54,841 nucleotides of DNA from Alphaproteobacteria bacterium (GTDB lineage Bacteria > Pseudomonadota > Alphaproteobacteria > Sphingomonadales > Kordiimonadaceae): assembly GCA_013372975.1 (NCBI GenBank), contig JABXIS010000025.1:1-54841 (forward strand), read 5' to 3'. Positions within the stretch are counted from its first letter, which is position 1, and each line of letters opens with the position of its first letter. The notes below the pieces were generated by a model. That model did not search any database. It was not told where the DNA came from and saw nothing but the letters and a program-made list of their open reading frames with translations. The position numbers were made by a program, and so were the translations under genes. Positions 43,174 through 52,202 of the stretch are shown here, in pieces.

Positions 43174-45981
43174 ATGCGTACCACGAATATTTTGACCAGT
43201 GTGTTTGCTCTCGGTGTAGGGCTCGCGGCAAATGGCGCCGCCGCGCAGGACGCTGCTGAGGAAACGGAAGAGCTTGAGTTTGAAGAGATCATCACAACAG
43301 GCACCCTTATCAAGGGCATTGACCTTGAAGGTGCCGTGCAGGCAATTCAGTTGAACCGCGACGACATTCTTGAATCAGGGGCGGGCAGCATTGCCGACCT
43401 GATGCGTGACCTGACAGTCACCGGCGGCGGCGCGGGCACCTTTTCCACATCCACCGGCGGGGCACTTTCCGGCGACACACCGCCCGGCGCGTCTGGTGTA
43501 TCCCTGCGTGGCTTGGGGACCAGTGCGACACTGACGCTGATCAACGGGCGGCGGGCCTCGATTGCATCGTTTGCCAATGGTCAGGAAAGCTTTATCGATG
43601 TGAGCTCGATCCCTTTCGCAGCCATCGAGCGGATTGAGATTCTGCCAAATGGCGCCTCGGCTACGTATGGCGCAGACGCTGTTGCTGGCGTGATCAACTA
43701 TGTGCTGCGCGATGATTTCGAAGGTGTGGAAATTTCCGGCTCGTATGGCAATTCCACCAAAGGTAGCGACGACAGCAAGGTGAATGTGAACGCCGTTTGG
43801 GGTGCCAATTTCGGCCGCCACAATGTAATGGTGATCGCAGATTATTTTAATCGCGCTGCCCTTCATGACCGTGACCGCGCCATCAGCAAGGACAGCGTTC
43901 GCCCAAGCCAGCAGGGCTTTTATCCAAGCTTCAATGACCTATTTTTCATGTATTATGACCAGACCGAAGGCCCTGCAGCCGGCGGCTGTGCCGAGGAGGA
44001 TTTCGGTTTCGGAAATTTTGGTGACTTCTGCGAAGTGGATACCAATGATTTCACGTCTGTGCATGACCAGCTCGAAAGTTATGGCACTACCTTCACGCAC
44101 AAGTTTGAAGCCAGCGATCAGCTGACTTTCTTCAATGAATTCATGTTCCAGCGCACGGAAACAAGCGGCACGTCGTCACCGGCCAACTTCTCCCGCGCGC
44201 CAGTTGATCCGGAAAACCCCTATTGGCCAGAAGCGCTTCAGGCTGACATGGTCGAGGAAGCCAGCTTCAGCCCTGATTGGCCATCGGGCGCAGGCTTCGA
44301 CTGGTTCAATGGCTATCCGATTTTTGCCTGGGGCAAGTTCCCGGAACCGCGCGCCATTTCGGCCACATCTGAAACCTTCCGCCTTGTTTCGGGGTTTGAG
44401 TATGAGTTCGAAAATGGCTGGAATATGGAAAGCGCCTTCACCTACGGCCAGAACAAATCCCGCCACGAGGGCAAAAGCGGCCTCGTGATCTCGGAAGCTT
44501 TCTATAACGCCAATCTGGGGAACTTGTGCTCTGACGGGTCAACCGTTAATCGCTGGTCGGTGGACCTTCAGCGCCCAAGCGCATCCTACGTAGGGGAGAC
44601 CTGTGAAGACCAGGGTAAAACAACCCTTTGGTACAACCCGTTCGGCGGGCAAGCCGACCAGGCAGAGGGCGTTGATGATGCCATCCGCACGGGCGCCGTA
44701 CGCCGCGGCAAATCCCATATGTGGTCGTTTGACACTGTCTTTTCGGGGCCGCTGTTTGAACTGGGCGGCTATGAGGTCCAAAGCGCATTCGGGTTTGAAT
44801 ACCGCAATGAGAAACTCCGGGACACGCCGTCGGGTGTTGCGCTTGCGACAGCCGATAATCCGAATCCGATCCTGGGTTTCAGCTCCACTTCTGCCTTTGC
44901 CAAGCGGGACCAGTGGGCGCTGTTTGGCGAGTTCTTCGTTCCGATCACTGACAATTTCGAGCTGCAGCTCGCAGGCCGGTATGAGGACTCCAGTGATTAC
45001 GGCAGCGACTTCAACCCCAAGGTAGCCTTCCGGTATCAGCCTGTCGAAAGCCTGATTTTCCGGGGTAACTGGTCCACATCATTCCGGGCGCCTTCGCTGG
45101 CGCAGTCTGGTGCCGGTACGCTGCTTTCAAGCTACCGTGTGGACTGTGTGATGACGCCAGACGCCTGTGGCGGTGATGCGGCGGCAGACGGTGAAGGGCT
45201 GCTTTCGGAAGACGTGGGCAACCCGAACCTGAAGCCCGAGCAGGCTGAAACATGGGGCCTTGGCATGCTGTTCCGCCCCAACCGGGATATTGAACTGAAT
45301 GTGGACTATTGGAACATTCGCCATGAAGACCTCGTGGGCATCGATGAGGATGATTTCATCCGGCGTGCGCTTGCCGGCGAGTTCCCTGTGCTGGGTGCGG
45401 GTGAACTGGCCAATGGTGTTGCCGGCCTTGAGGTGACAGACGGTTTCGTGACCGACGCGCACTTTGAGCTGTCTAACCTGGGGTATCAGAAAACCAGCGG
45501 CATCGATGTGTCCTACACCCAGTATATGGATATTGGGGAGGGGACGCTTTCATTCCTGTTTGACCTGACGTACCTGATCGAGTTTGACCGCAAGTCCTCA
45601 GTAAACGCGCCAGAAATTGATGAAGTCGGTGAATACCGCTTCCCGCAAATCCTGGCGGATGCGCGCCTTCGGTACCGTCAGGGCCCATGGCGCTTTGCCG
45701 TTTCGGCCAACTTTACCGACAGCTACAAGGATGACCCAACGCCTCGTGTGCTGGAAGCTGCTGGCCTTGCCGACGGCGCAGAGGTAACCGTGCCAAGTTG
45801 GACTGTCTTCAACGCCGGTGTTGGTTACGATCTCAACGACAATACCAGCCTGCAGTTCAATGTGGACAATGTGTTCGATAAAGCACCGCCGCGTGTACTG
45901 GGCACAAGCGCCAACGTGGATCACATCAACCACGATAGCATGGGCCGCTTTGTAAGCCTGCGCATCACCAAGCGCTTCTAG
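43174..45981 (+). CDS. TonB-dependent outer-membrane receptor (third)
   Basis: A 935-residue receptor. The signal peptide is residues 1-24 (GAAA, then QDAAEE). An acidic linker leads to a TonB-box-like EFEEIITTG and a plug with VSLRGLGTSATLTLINGRR and ILPNGASATYGADAVAGVINY, typical of peptide/oligomer-type receptors of Xanthomonas and marine alphaproteobacteria. The barrel ends SLRITKRF. GAGGGG lies before ATG 43174. It precedes a YfcC-type carrier, a cyanophycinase and an isoaspartyl peptidase on the same strand, so the likely ligand is cyanophycin fragments or beta-aspartyl peptides; this is inference from context. A terminator follows it, so the downstream genes may be transcribed partly by read-through or by their own promoter. 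Confidence 0.92.
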   Translation: MRTTNILTSVFALGVGLAANGAAAQDAAEETEELEFEEIITTGTLIKGIDLEGAVQAIQLNRDDILESGAGSIADLMRDLTVTGGGAGTFSTSTGGALSGDTPPGASGVSLRGLGTSATLTLINGRRASIASFANGQESFIDVSSIPFAAIERIEILPNGASATYGADAVAGVINYVLRDDFEGVEISGSYGNSTKGSDDSKVNVNAVWGANFGRHNVMVIADYFNRAALHDRDRAISKDSVRPSQQGFYPSFNDLFFMYYDQTEGPAAGGCAEEDFGFGNFGDFCEVDTNDFTSVHDQLESYGTTFTHKFEASDQLTFFNEFMFQRTETSGTSSPANFSRAPVDPENPYWPEALQADMVEEASFSPDWPSGAGFDWFNGYPIFAWGKFPEPRAISATSETFRLVSGFEYEFENGWNMESAFTYGQNKSRHEGKSGLVISEAFYNANLGNLCSDGSTVNRWSVDLQRPSASYVGETCEDQGKTTLWYNPFGGQADQAEGVDDAIRTGAVRRGKSHMWSFDTVFSGPLFELGGYEVQSAFGFEYRNEKLRDTPSGVALATADNPNPILGFSSTSAFAKRDQWALFGEFFVPITDNFELQLAGRYEDSSDYGSDFNPKVAFRYQPVESLIFRGNWSTSFRAPSLAQSGAGTLLSSYRVDCVMTPDACGGDAAADGEGLLSEDVGNPNLKPEQAETWGLGMLFRPNRDIELNVDYWNIRHEDLVGIDEDDFIRRALAGEFPVLGAGELANGVAGLEVTDGFVTDAHFELSNLGYQKTSGIDVSYTQYMDIGEGTLSFLFDLTYLIEFDRKSSVNAPEIDEVGEYRFPQILADARLRYRQGPWRFAVSANFTDSYKDDPTPRVLEAAGLADGAEVTVPSWTVFNAGVGYDLNDNTSLQFNVDNVFDKAPPRVLGTSANVDHINHDSMGRFVSLRITKRF

Positions 45982-46000
45982 GTCTCCCTAGCACTCTGGG

Positions 46001-46026
46001 GCGAGCCTTAGGGCTCGTCCTCTTTT
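46001..46026 (+). terminator. Terminator after the third TonB receptor
   Basis: CGAGCC-TTAG-GGCTCG forms a 6-bp stem with a 4-nt loop (46002-46017), followed by TCCTCTTTTT. It sits 20 bp after the receptor stop and 24 bp before the carrier start. Partial termination would give higher receptor than carrier expression. Confidence 0.7.
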
Positions 46027-46050
46027 TGGATGCGAGAAGGGTATTTGATC

Positions 46051-47529
46051 GTGGCAAACGATGTGACAATTCATGACGACAGGGCTGAGGGCAAGGGCTC
46101 GCTGGACACCTATGTGATCCTGTTTGCCGTTGCGGTATTTGCCTATATCGCCGGCTTTCTGGTGCCGTCAGGCTTTTTTGCAACGCCTGAGGGCGCCGCA
46201 TTGGCGCCGGACCAATATAGGCAAGCTGTTGGTCCCGCGTCCCGGATGCCGCTTTTCGGTGCGGGGGAGACGATGGGCTTCCTGAACTTCCTGTTTGAGG
46301 GGCTTGTCTCAGGCGACAGAAATGGCGCGACCGTAGGGTTGATGGCTTTCATCCTGATCGTCGGCGGGGCCTTCGGTATGATCATGCGCACTGGGGTGAT
46401 CGAACTTGCGCTGGCCCGCGCCATGCAAAATCGTGAAGGAGGTTCGGGCGGCATTGTCCCGCTGTTGTTCGTTGTGTTTTCCCTTTGCGGGGCCGTGTTT
46501 GGCATGAGCGAAGAAGCCATCGTGTTTGCCCTGATCGTGGTGCCGGCGATTGTGCGCATGGGCTATGACAGCATCACTGGCCTTCTGGTGACCTATGTGG
46601 CAACTCAGATTGGTTTTGCCACAAGCTGGATGAATCCCTTTGGTGTGGTGATCGCGCAGGGTATTGCCGACGTGCCTGCCTTGTCCGGGATGGAATTCCG
46701 CCTGTTCATGTGGGTTGGTTTTACTGCCTTTGGGGCGGTGTTTGCCTGGCGTTATGCGGGCCGTGTGCGCGAGAACCCGGTGCTGTCGGTTGCCTTCCCA
46801 TCAGATGCAATCTTTCGGATGGCAAGTGGCCCGGATAATGCTGTCGGGGCGTTCGGGTGGCGGCATGGGACGCTTCTGAGCATATTGCTTGCGGGTATCG
46901 TGTGGGTGATATGGGGCGTGCTGGCGCGCGGCTATTATCTGCCGGAAATCGCCACCCAGTTTTTCGCCATTGGGCTTGCGTGTGCCTTGTTCTCGACTAT
47001 CAGTCGCGCGTCCAGCGCGAATGCAAATGATTTTGCAGAAGCCTTCAAGGAAGGCGCTATGCAGCTTGCCCCGGCAGCGATTGTGGTGGGTATTGCCAAG
47101 GGAGTGGTTATTCTTCTGGGTGGAGATGACCCAGCCAGCCCCAGCATTTTGAACACGGTCTTGTATCATATGAGCCATGCTACCGTCGGCATGGCAGATT
47201 GGGCGGCAGCCTGGATCATGTATCTGTTGCAAAGCGGCCTGAATTTCCTGGTTGTGTCCGGGTCCGGGCAAGCTGCGCTAACGATGCCGCTGATGACCCC
47301 GCTGGCGGATCTCGCTGGCGTGACGCGCCAGACGGCGGTGCTGGCCTTCCAGTTGGGTGATGGGCTCACCAACATCATTTGCCCTGCGTCGGCGGCGCTG
47401 ATGGGGTGCCTGGGGGCGGCCAAGCTGGATTGGCTTGTCTGGGCCAAATTCATTTTCAAATTTCAGATTTGGCTCACCGCGTTTGCCAGCCTGATGATGG
47501 TAACGGCCGTTCTGGTCGGTTACCAATAG
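46051..47529 (+). CDS. YfcC/DcuC-type inner-membrane carrier
   Basis: A 492-residue protein with about 11-12 hydrophobic segments. It shows YfcC-family features: FLVPSGFF near the N-terminus, the hairpin FILIVGGAFGMIMRTGVIE, FGMSEEAIVF and a C-terminal SGSGQAALTMPLMTPLADL region. Family members carry C4-dicarboxylates, or arginine/ornithine and peptides. GTG 46051 is preferred because AGAAGG lies 10 nt upstream; an in-frame ATG at 46030 directly abuts the terminator T-run. It is 9 bp from the cyanophycinase gene. Import of beta-Asp-Arg or released amino acids into the cytoplasm is the natural inferred role. Confidence 0.82.
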   Translation: MANDVTIHDDRAEGKGSLDTYVILFAVAVFAYIAGFLVPSGFFATPEGAALAPDQYRQAVGPASRMPLFGAGETMGFLNFLFEGLVSGDRNGATVGLMAFILIVGGAFGMIMRTGVIELALARAMQNREGGSGGIVPLLFVVFSLCGAVFGMSEEAIVFALIVVPAIVRMGYDSITGLLVTYVATQIGFATSWMNPFGVVIAQGIADVPALSGMEFRLFMWVGFTAFGAVFAWRYAGRVRENPVLSVAFPSDAIFRMASGPDNAVGAFGWRHGTLLSILLAGIVWVIWGVLARGYYLPEIATQFFAIGLACALFSTISRASSANANDFAEAFKEGAMQLAPAAIVVGIAKGVVILLGGDDPASPSILNTVLYHMSHATVGMADWAAAWIMYLLQSGLNFLVVSGSGQAALTMPLMTPLADLAGVTRQTAVLAFQLGDGLTNIICPASAALMGCLGAAKLDWLVWAKFIFKFQIWLTAFASLMMVTAVLVGYQ

Positions 47530-47538
47530 GAGGTTTCG

Positions 47539-48768
47539 ATGAAATATCTGATAACCCTGTGCCTTGCCTTTTGTTTTAGTGCGCCAACGATTGCCACGGC
47601 AGGCAAATTGATGATTGTTGGCGGTGCACTGTCGCCCAAGAATGAGGCGATCTATCAGGCCTTCCTTGGTCATGTCCCCGCGGGCAAGAAAATCGCGATT
47701 ATTGCGGCAGCCTCCGGGTCACCCGTTCGTTCTGCCCGCCTGATGGCGGAAGATTTTGTCCGCTATGGTTTTGACGCAGACCGTATCATACCAATCCGCC
47801 TTGCCCTGATGGACTATAAGGATACCACTGAGGACGAAAGCACCTGGGCGGCGAATGCAACCTCCGCGGAAGAAATTAACAAGCTGGAAGATGTCGGCGC
47901 AGTATGGTTCACCGGCGGCGATCAGGCGCGCATTACCGCAACGCTTCTGACGGCAGATGGGGCTGATACCCCTATGGCCCTGCGGATCAGGGAAATTCTG
48001 GCAGACGGCGGCATTTTGGGCGGTACCAGTGCCGGTGCTGCGATTATGAGCCGCCCCATGATTGCAGACGGGCAGAACCTGCCCGCGCTCTTGTCCGGCA
48101 TGGCACCGGATGTTGAGGGCGCGCTCAGGATGCAGGTTGGCATGGGGTTTCTGCCGATCGGGCTTGTGGACCAGCATTTTGACCAGCGCCGTCGCCTTGG
48201 CCGACTTGCGCGCGCCATTACCTATTTGCCGCAGGCAGAAAGGCTTGGTTTCGGGATCGATGAAAATACCGGTTTCTTGGTTGATTTTGGGGTGAGCAGT
48301 GTGGAGGTGATCGGCGCCGGTGCCTTTACCATATTGGACGGCAGGAAGGCCAAGGTGACGGAGAGCTCGGGCGGCCTTCAGGCCGACGGTATGGTGGTTC
48401 ACGTTCTGACCGATGGTGACAGGCTTTTGCTCGAAAACGGCAAACCTGTGATAGCGCCCTACAAGAAGCGCACGGTGGGCAACGAATATTATAAAACGGC
48501 ACCAGTGGCAGGCGGGGGCGTGGCGGTGCCGTATCCCGGTATCGCTGATTTTCTTGGGAACGCGCTGGTAGACAATTCTGCGGCCCGTAAGGTTTCGGCT
48601 ATCAGTTTTGGCGATGATGGCAGGGGCGTGCGGTATGTGTTCCGCCAGTGGCCTGAAAGCAACGGCTTTTGGGGGCGTGGCGTAGATGGAAAAGCGCATT
48701 ACAGCATTGTCGGCATCAGGTTCAGCATTGAGCCCGTGAAAATCACTATTCAAAACCTCCAATCGTGA
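47539..48768 (+). CDS. Cyanophycinase, secreted (S51 family)
   Basis: A 409-residue serine peptidase that cuts cyanophycin, the aspartate-arginine storage polymer, to beta-Asp-Arg dipeptides. A signal peptide (1-21, TIATA) indicates a periplasmic or extracellular (CphE-like) enzyme. The nucleophile is S164 in [23 protein letters not shown] (122-132) is the conserved GG[ND]Q segment, and [13 protein letters not shown] (211-223) is a cyanophycinase signature that separates it from peptidase E. The C-terminal part, about 100 residues longer than the core, is of unknown role. A strong AGGAGG site precedes the ATG. The neighbouring carrier and isoaspartyl peptidase support the assignment. Confidence 0.9.
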   Translation: MKYLITLCLAFCFSAPTIATAGKLMIVGGALSPKNEAIYQAFLGHVPAGKKIAIIAAASGSPVRSARLMAEDFVRYGFDADRIIPIRLALMDYKDTTEDESTWAANATSAEEINKLEDVGAVWFTGGDQARITATLLTADGADTPMALRIREILADGGILGGTSAGAAIMSRPMIADGQNLPALLSGMAPDVEGALRMQVGMGFLPIGLVDQHFDQRRRLGRLARAITYLPQAERLGFGIDENTGFLVDFGVSSVEVIGAGAFTILDGRKAKVTESSGGLQADGMVVHVLTDGDRLLLENGKPVIAPYKKRTVGNEYYKTAPVAGGGVAVPYPGIADFLGNALVDNSAARKVSAISFGDDGRGVRYVFRQWPESNGFWGRGVDGKAHYSIVGIRFSIEPVKITIQNLQS

Positions 48769-48778
48769 GAAAGTAACT

Positions 48779-49669
48779 ATGAGTGACTGTGAAAGACGTT
48801 TTGCTTTGGCGCTGCATGGCGGTGCCGGAGCGCGGGAAGGCCGTGACTATCGGCTCGCGGAAGTCCATCTGGCAAAATTGGCAAAAATGGGCGAGGCCAT
48901 GCTGGCCGACGGTGCCGCTGCCGTTGATGTTGCCGAGCATATGGTCAAGGAAATGGAGGCCTCGGGCCTTTATGTGGCGGGCAAGGGATCGGGGCCCAAC
49001 ACAGTAGGGGAGGTGGAGCTGGATGCCTCGATCATGGACGGTGACCGGGTCTGTGCCGGTGCGGTTGCGGCCGTGCGTGGCGTAGTGCATCCCATTTCTG
49101 CGGCGCGCGCAGTGATGGACGACACGCCCTATATCATGCTTGCCGGCAAGGGTGGTGAATCGTTCGCACAAGGCAAGGGCCTCAGGTTTGTGGAAGACCC
49201 CGGCAGCTATTATGTGGTGCCGCTTGGAGCCACCGAAAGCGAAATGCAAACAGCGGAATTGTGCCACGGGACCGTCGGCGCAGTGGTGCTTGACATCAAA
49301 GGCCGGCTGGCGGCCGCCACATCCACTGGAGGTGTATTTGGCAAGCCACAGGGGCGTATTGGGGATACACCCATTGTCGGGATTGGGACGTGGGCCAACA
49401 AGAAAGTCGCAATTTCCTGCACGGGGATTGGTGAATATTTCATGCTTACTGGCGGTGCCAGAGCGGTGGCTGACCGCATGGCATATGGCAATGTACCGCT
49501 TGCGCATGCCGTCAGTGCGATGCTGGATGAGGTGCGGGACCTTGGCGGTGATGGTGGTGTGATCGCTATCTCAAGCGACGGCGAGATTGTCATGCGCTAT
49601 AATTCCGAAGGTATGAAGCGCGCCTGCGTGGGAACAATGTCACCATTGATCGCAACGACTTTCCGCTGA
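48779..49669 (+). CDS. iaaA: Isoaspartyl peptidase / type-2 asparaginase
   Basis: A 296-residue Ntn-hydrolase precursor that self-cleaves before T165 in [11 protein letters not shown]. The N-terminal HGGAG (13-17) and the substrate-site [10 protein letters not shown] and CTGIGEYFM regions are conserved. Such enzymes hydrolyse beta-aspartyl dipeptides, including the beta-Asp-Arg made by cyanophycinase, to aspartate and arginine. There is no signal peptide, so it is cytoplasmic, which implies dipeptide import by the upstream carrier. It starts 10 bp after the cyanophycinase stop and is the last gene of the unit. Confidence 0.9.
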   Translation: MSDCERRFALALHGGAGAREGRDYRLAEVHLAKLAKMGEAMLADGAAAVDVAEHMVKEMEASGLYVAGKGSGPNTVGEVELDASIMDGDRVCAGAVAAVRGVVHPISAARAVMDDTPYIMLAGKGGESFAQGKGLRFVEDPGSYYVVPLGATESEMQTAELCHGTVGAVVLDIKGRLAAATSTGGVFGKPQGRIGDTPIVGIGTWANKKVAISCTGIGEYFMLTGGARAVADRMAYGNVPLAHAVSAMLDEVRDLGGDGGVIAISSDGEIVMRYNSEGMKRACVGTMSPLIATTFR

Positions 49670-49795
49670 TGCCCGCTTAGGGTCAGTTAGCGACCGTTAG
49701 CTTAGATGTCGTATATGGTCGCTTTCTAGCCAGAAGGAGAATGCGCTGGTGCTGCACAAGTTGCACTCAGACATATTGATCTTTTTGTGATCTGA

Positions 49796-50875
49796 TCAGT
49801 TTTTGCCTTGGTTTTTTCGGAACTGACTTGGTGTCACGCCGCATAGTTTCTTAAAGAACTGATTAAAGGTGACTTTGTTATTGAACCCTGCCTCCAGGGC
49901 AATCTGTGTTATTGGGGTCTGTGTGTTCAGCAACTGCTGCTTGACCCATTCAATGCGGTATCCATTGACATATTCATAGAAATTCTGTTGTGGGCCACGA
50001 TTCAAAACCTCTGACAGGATGTGCCTGGAAACACCAAAGGCTGTCGCCAACTTTGTCAGGTTCAGTTCCGGGTCAAGATAAGGCCGTTCTCGCTCCATCA
50101 CTTCTGCAAAGTCTCTTGCCAATGTCTCGACACTATCGGTGTCCAGCGAGGATGATTGATAAGGTTCAAGGTCTTCGAACACAGACCTGTCGTTGAAAGG
50201 AAAATGTTGTGTAAGGGCGTTCTTGCAAAGCCAAAGTATATATAGCGAGCTGACAATATGAAATATCACTCTTGCCTCGTCAGAGGTGGTACCCGGAATG
50301 TGGATGTAGGGAAAGATGACAGCATCCAGACCAATCAAAAGGACAATCCAGACGACCAGTTTCTGTATCCAGTGAAGTCCTTTGCCTGTACCTGAGGCGA
50401 AACCGCCTATTTGGCTTTTCCGATAGCGCCCCACTTCGAAGAAAATCAGGGACGTGTACATAAGAACCTGAGCCGCGAACCCCCAGTCAAATATGACGCT
50501 GCCGAGTTTTCGGGCTGAGCTGTCGTCCATTAAAAGATAGCCAGAACCAACAGCAGCAAGGGCCAAACCTGCGGGCACATAATGTATCCAAGCCGTATCA
50601 TCGGCCCTTCCGGCAATGGCGCGGGCATACCAAAGCAACCAGGGCATACCCAAAAACTGTGTCCAGTAAAGCCAGTCAACCAATCCGTACCACAGAGAGT
50701 TGTGTAGAAGCTGGAGGGCGATGGTAAGCAGATAATTAAGGGCAAGGATTAGGGCGAACCCGCCAATCCATCTGGTGCCCGGTCTTTGCGACTTAAAGAG
50801 CAGGACCCCGAGGAAAAGGCAAGCTGCGGCCTGAAATATGGCAGCGATGTTCGCCAATGAGAGCGTCAGATGCAT
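49796..50875 (-). CDS. Membrane-anchored AraC-family regulator
   Basis: A 359-residue protein. About seven hydrophobic segments fill residues 5-220, followed by a cytoplasmic linker and a C-terminal AraC/XylS double helix-turn-helix (about 255-355). The HTH reads LTKLATAFGVSRHILSEVLN and ITQIALEAGFNNKVTFNQFFKKLCG. This multi-TM plus HTH_18 layout occurs in many Bacteroidetes and marine proteobacteria and suggests sensing at or in the membrane. It lies between the cyanophycin locus and the propeller genes and could regulate either. The ATG at 50875 has no strong ribosome site. Confidence 0.88.
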   Translation of the reverse strand: MHLTLSLANIAAIFQAAACLFLGVLLFKSQRPGTRWIGGFALILALNYLLTIALQLLHNSLWYGLVDWLYWTQFLGMPWLLWYARAIAGRADDTAWIHYVPAGLALAAVGSGYLLMDDSSARKLGSVIFDWGFAAQVLMYTSLIFFEVGRYRKSQIGGFASGTGKGLHWIQKLVVWIVLLIGLDAVIFPYIHIPGTTSDEARVIFHIVSSLYILWLCKNALTQHFPFNDRSVFEDLEPYQSSSLDTDSVETLARDFAEVMERERPYLDPELNLTKLATAFGVSRHILSEVLNRGPQQNFYEYVNGYRIEWVKQQLLNTQTPITQIALEAGFNNKVTFNQFFKKLCGVTPSQFRKNQGKN

Positions 50876-50990
50876 ATCATTACCCGGTCAGATTACGTGC
50901 ACCATAGCCATCGCATATGGGAACAGGCAAATGATAAATGGCTGTCCGGCAAAGCCTAGGCCCAACCGGACGTGTAGCCGTTCGATGGCG

Positions 50991-51926
50991 TCAACGCTGA
51001 TAACTTACGCCAACTGTTAGCCGCATCTCATCACTGCCGTCGGGCGCAATACGATACGCGTCGCCTATTCCATCTATCCGACGTTCAAACGTTATATAGC
51101 TGCCATCAGGCGCCCAGCGAGGCCAGTGATCAACACCGGGTGCATTTGTCAGTTGCGTGATGCCGGACCCATCCTTGTTCACGATGTACAGGTCTTCGTC
51201 ACCGTCGCGGTCGGAGGAGAATACCAATTTCTCACCATCAGGCGACCAGGCACCGAAAATATCCTTGCCGGGATGGTTGGTTAGGTTCTTGCGCCCGGTT
51301 CCGTCGCCATTCATTGCCCACACGTCCCAGTTGCCGGTTACATCGGATTGAAAGGTGATCTGCCCCTGGGTAGACCAGGTCGGGTCCTGTTCCCGCGCTT
51401 CATTTTGAGAGAGGCGCGTTATCACGCGACTATCGAGGTCCATCACATAGATCTGTGGTGACCCCGAGCGGTTGCTATAGAAGGTGATCTGCCGTTCATT
51501 CGGCGACCAACCGGCAAAATAATCTTCCTTGGGATCAAGCGTAAGGCGTTCCAGGTTCGTAAAGTCTCCCAATATGCCGGGCGTTTTCATTGTCACTAGG
51601 ACCAAATCCGCCTGCGGCCCAAAATCCTGGTGTAGGACCGCTTTTTTTCCATCCTTTGTGAAAATCGGCCAGCCGGCGCCGACGCCCATGCCGGGGACAG
51701 TGCGGATGTTCTCGCCATTTTGATCCATCATCAAAAGTTGAGACACCATGCCGCCCTTTGGCTGGCGCTCAAGTGACATGAAATAGATCCACTGGCTGTC
51801 ATGGGAAATCCCGGCCGGAACATTGAGGATACTGGGTTCAGCCTGGTCCTGAGCTGCCACAGTCCCGCTCAAGGGCAATATAATCGCCATAGCGAGTGTG
51901 CACAGCTGTTTGGTGCTTGCGTTCAT
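50991..51926 (-). CDS. Secreted TolB-like beta-propeller protein (A)
   Basis: A 311-residue exported protein: signal peptide 1-25 (TVAAQ), then about six TolB/PD40 blades. The blades show GWSPNERQITFYSNRSG, PTWSTQGQITFQSD and GAWSPDGEKLVFSSDRDGDEDLYIV, each with the W-S-P-D-G-x-x-I/L-x-F-x-S pattern. Such propellers bind proteins, peptides or sugars. AGGAGC precedes the ATG. It is divergent from the AraC-propeller gene (276 bp apart), and the shared regulatory gap suggests co-control. No enzymatic motif is visible. Confidence 0.85.
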   Translation of the reverse strand: MNASTKQLCTLAMAIILPLSGTVAAQDQAEPSILNVPAGISHDSQWIYFMSLERQPKGGMVSQLLMMDQNGENIRTVPGMGVGAGWPIFTKDGKKAVLHQDFGPQADLVLVTMKTPGILGDFTNLERLTLDPKEDYFAGWSPNERQITFYSNRSGSPQIYVMDLDSRVITRLSQNEAREQDPTWSTQGQITFQSDVTGNWDVWAMNGDGTGRKNLTNHPGKDIFGAWSPDGEKLVFSSDRDGDEDLYIVNKDGSGITQLTNAPGVDHWPRWAPDGSYITFERRIDGIGDAYRIAPDGSDEMRLTVGVSYQR

Positions 51927-52202
51927 TTTTTGCTCCTAAGAAATATAGAATCGCAAGACCAACTTGAAGCAACGTAGATCACCCTGTCGCCCTATCAGTG
52001 AACAAGGACCGTCCTGATTCCAAATTGGCTCGAACGAAAGTTGCACCTCGGCCGCCATGGCAATGGCCCATTTGAACAGTCACCGCAGGAAAAAGGTAAA
52101 TCTGGATCGATATGAACGCCCTTCTTCAGTGTAGAGCTTAGTTGAGGCAGTAACTGCTCGTTTTGAAGCAGATATGACGCAATTTGATCAGAGGTCTCGA
52201 GT

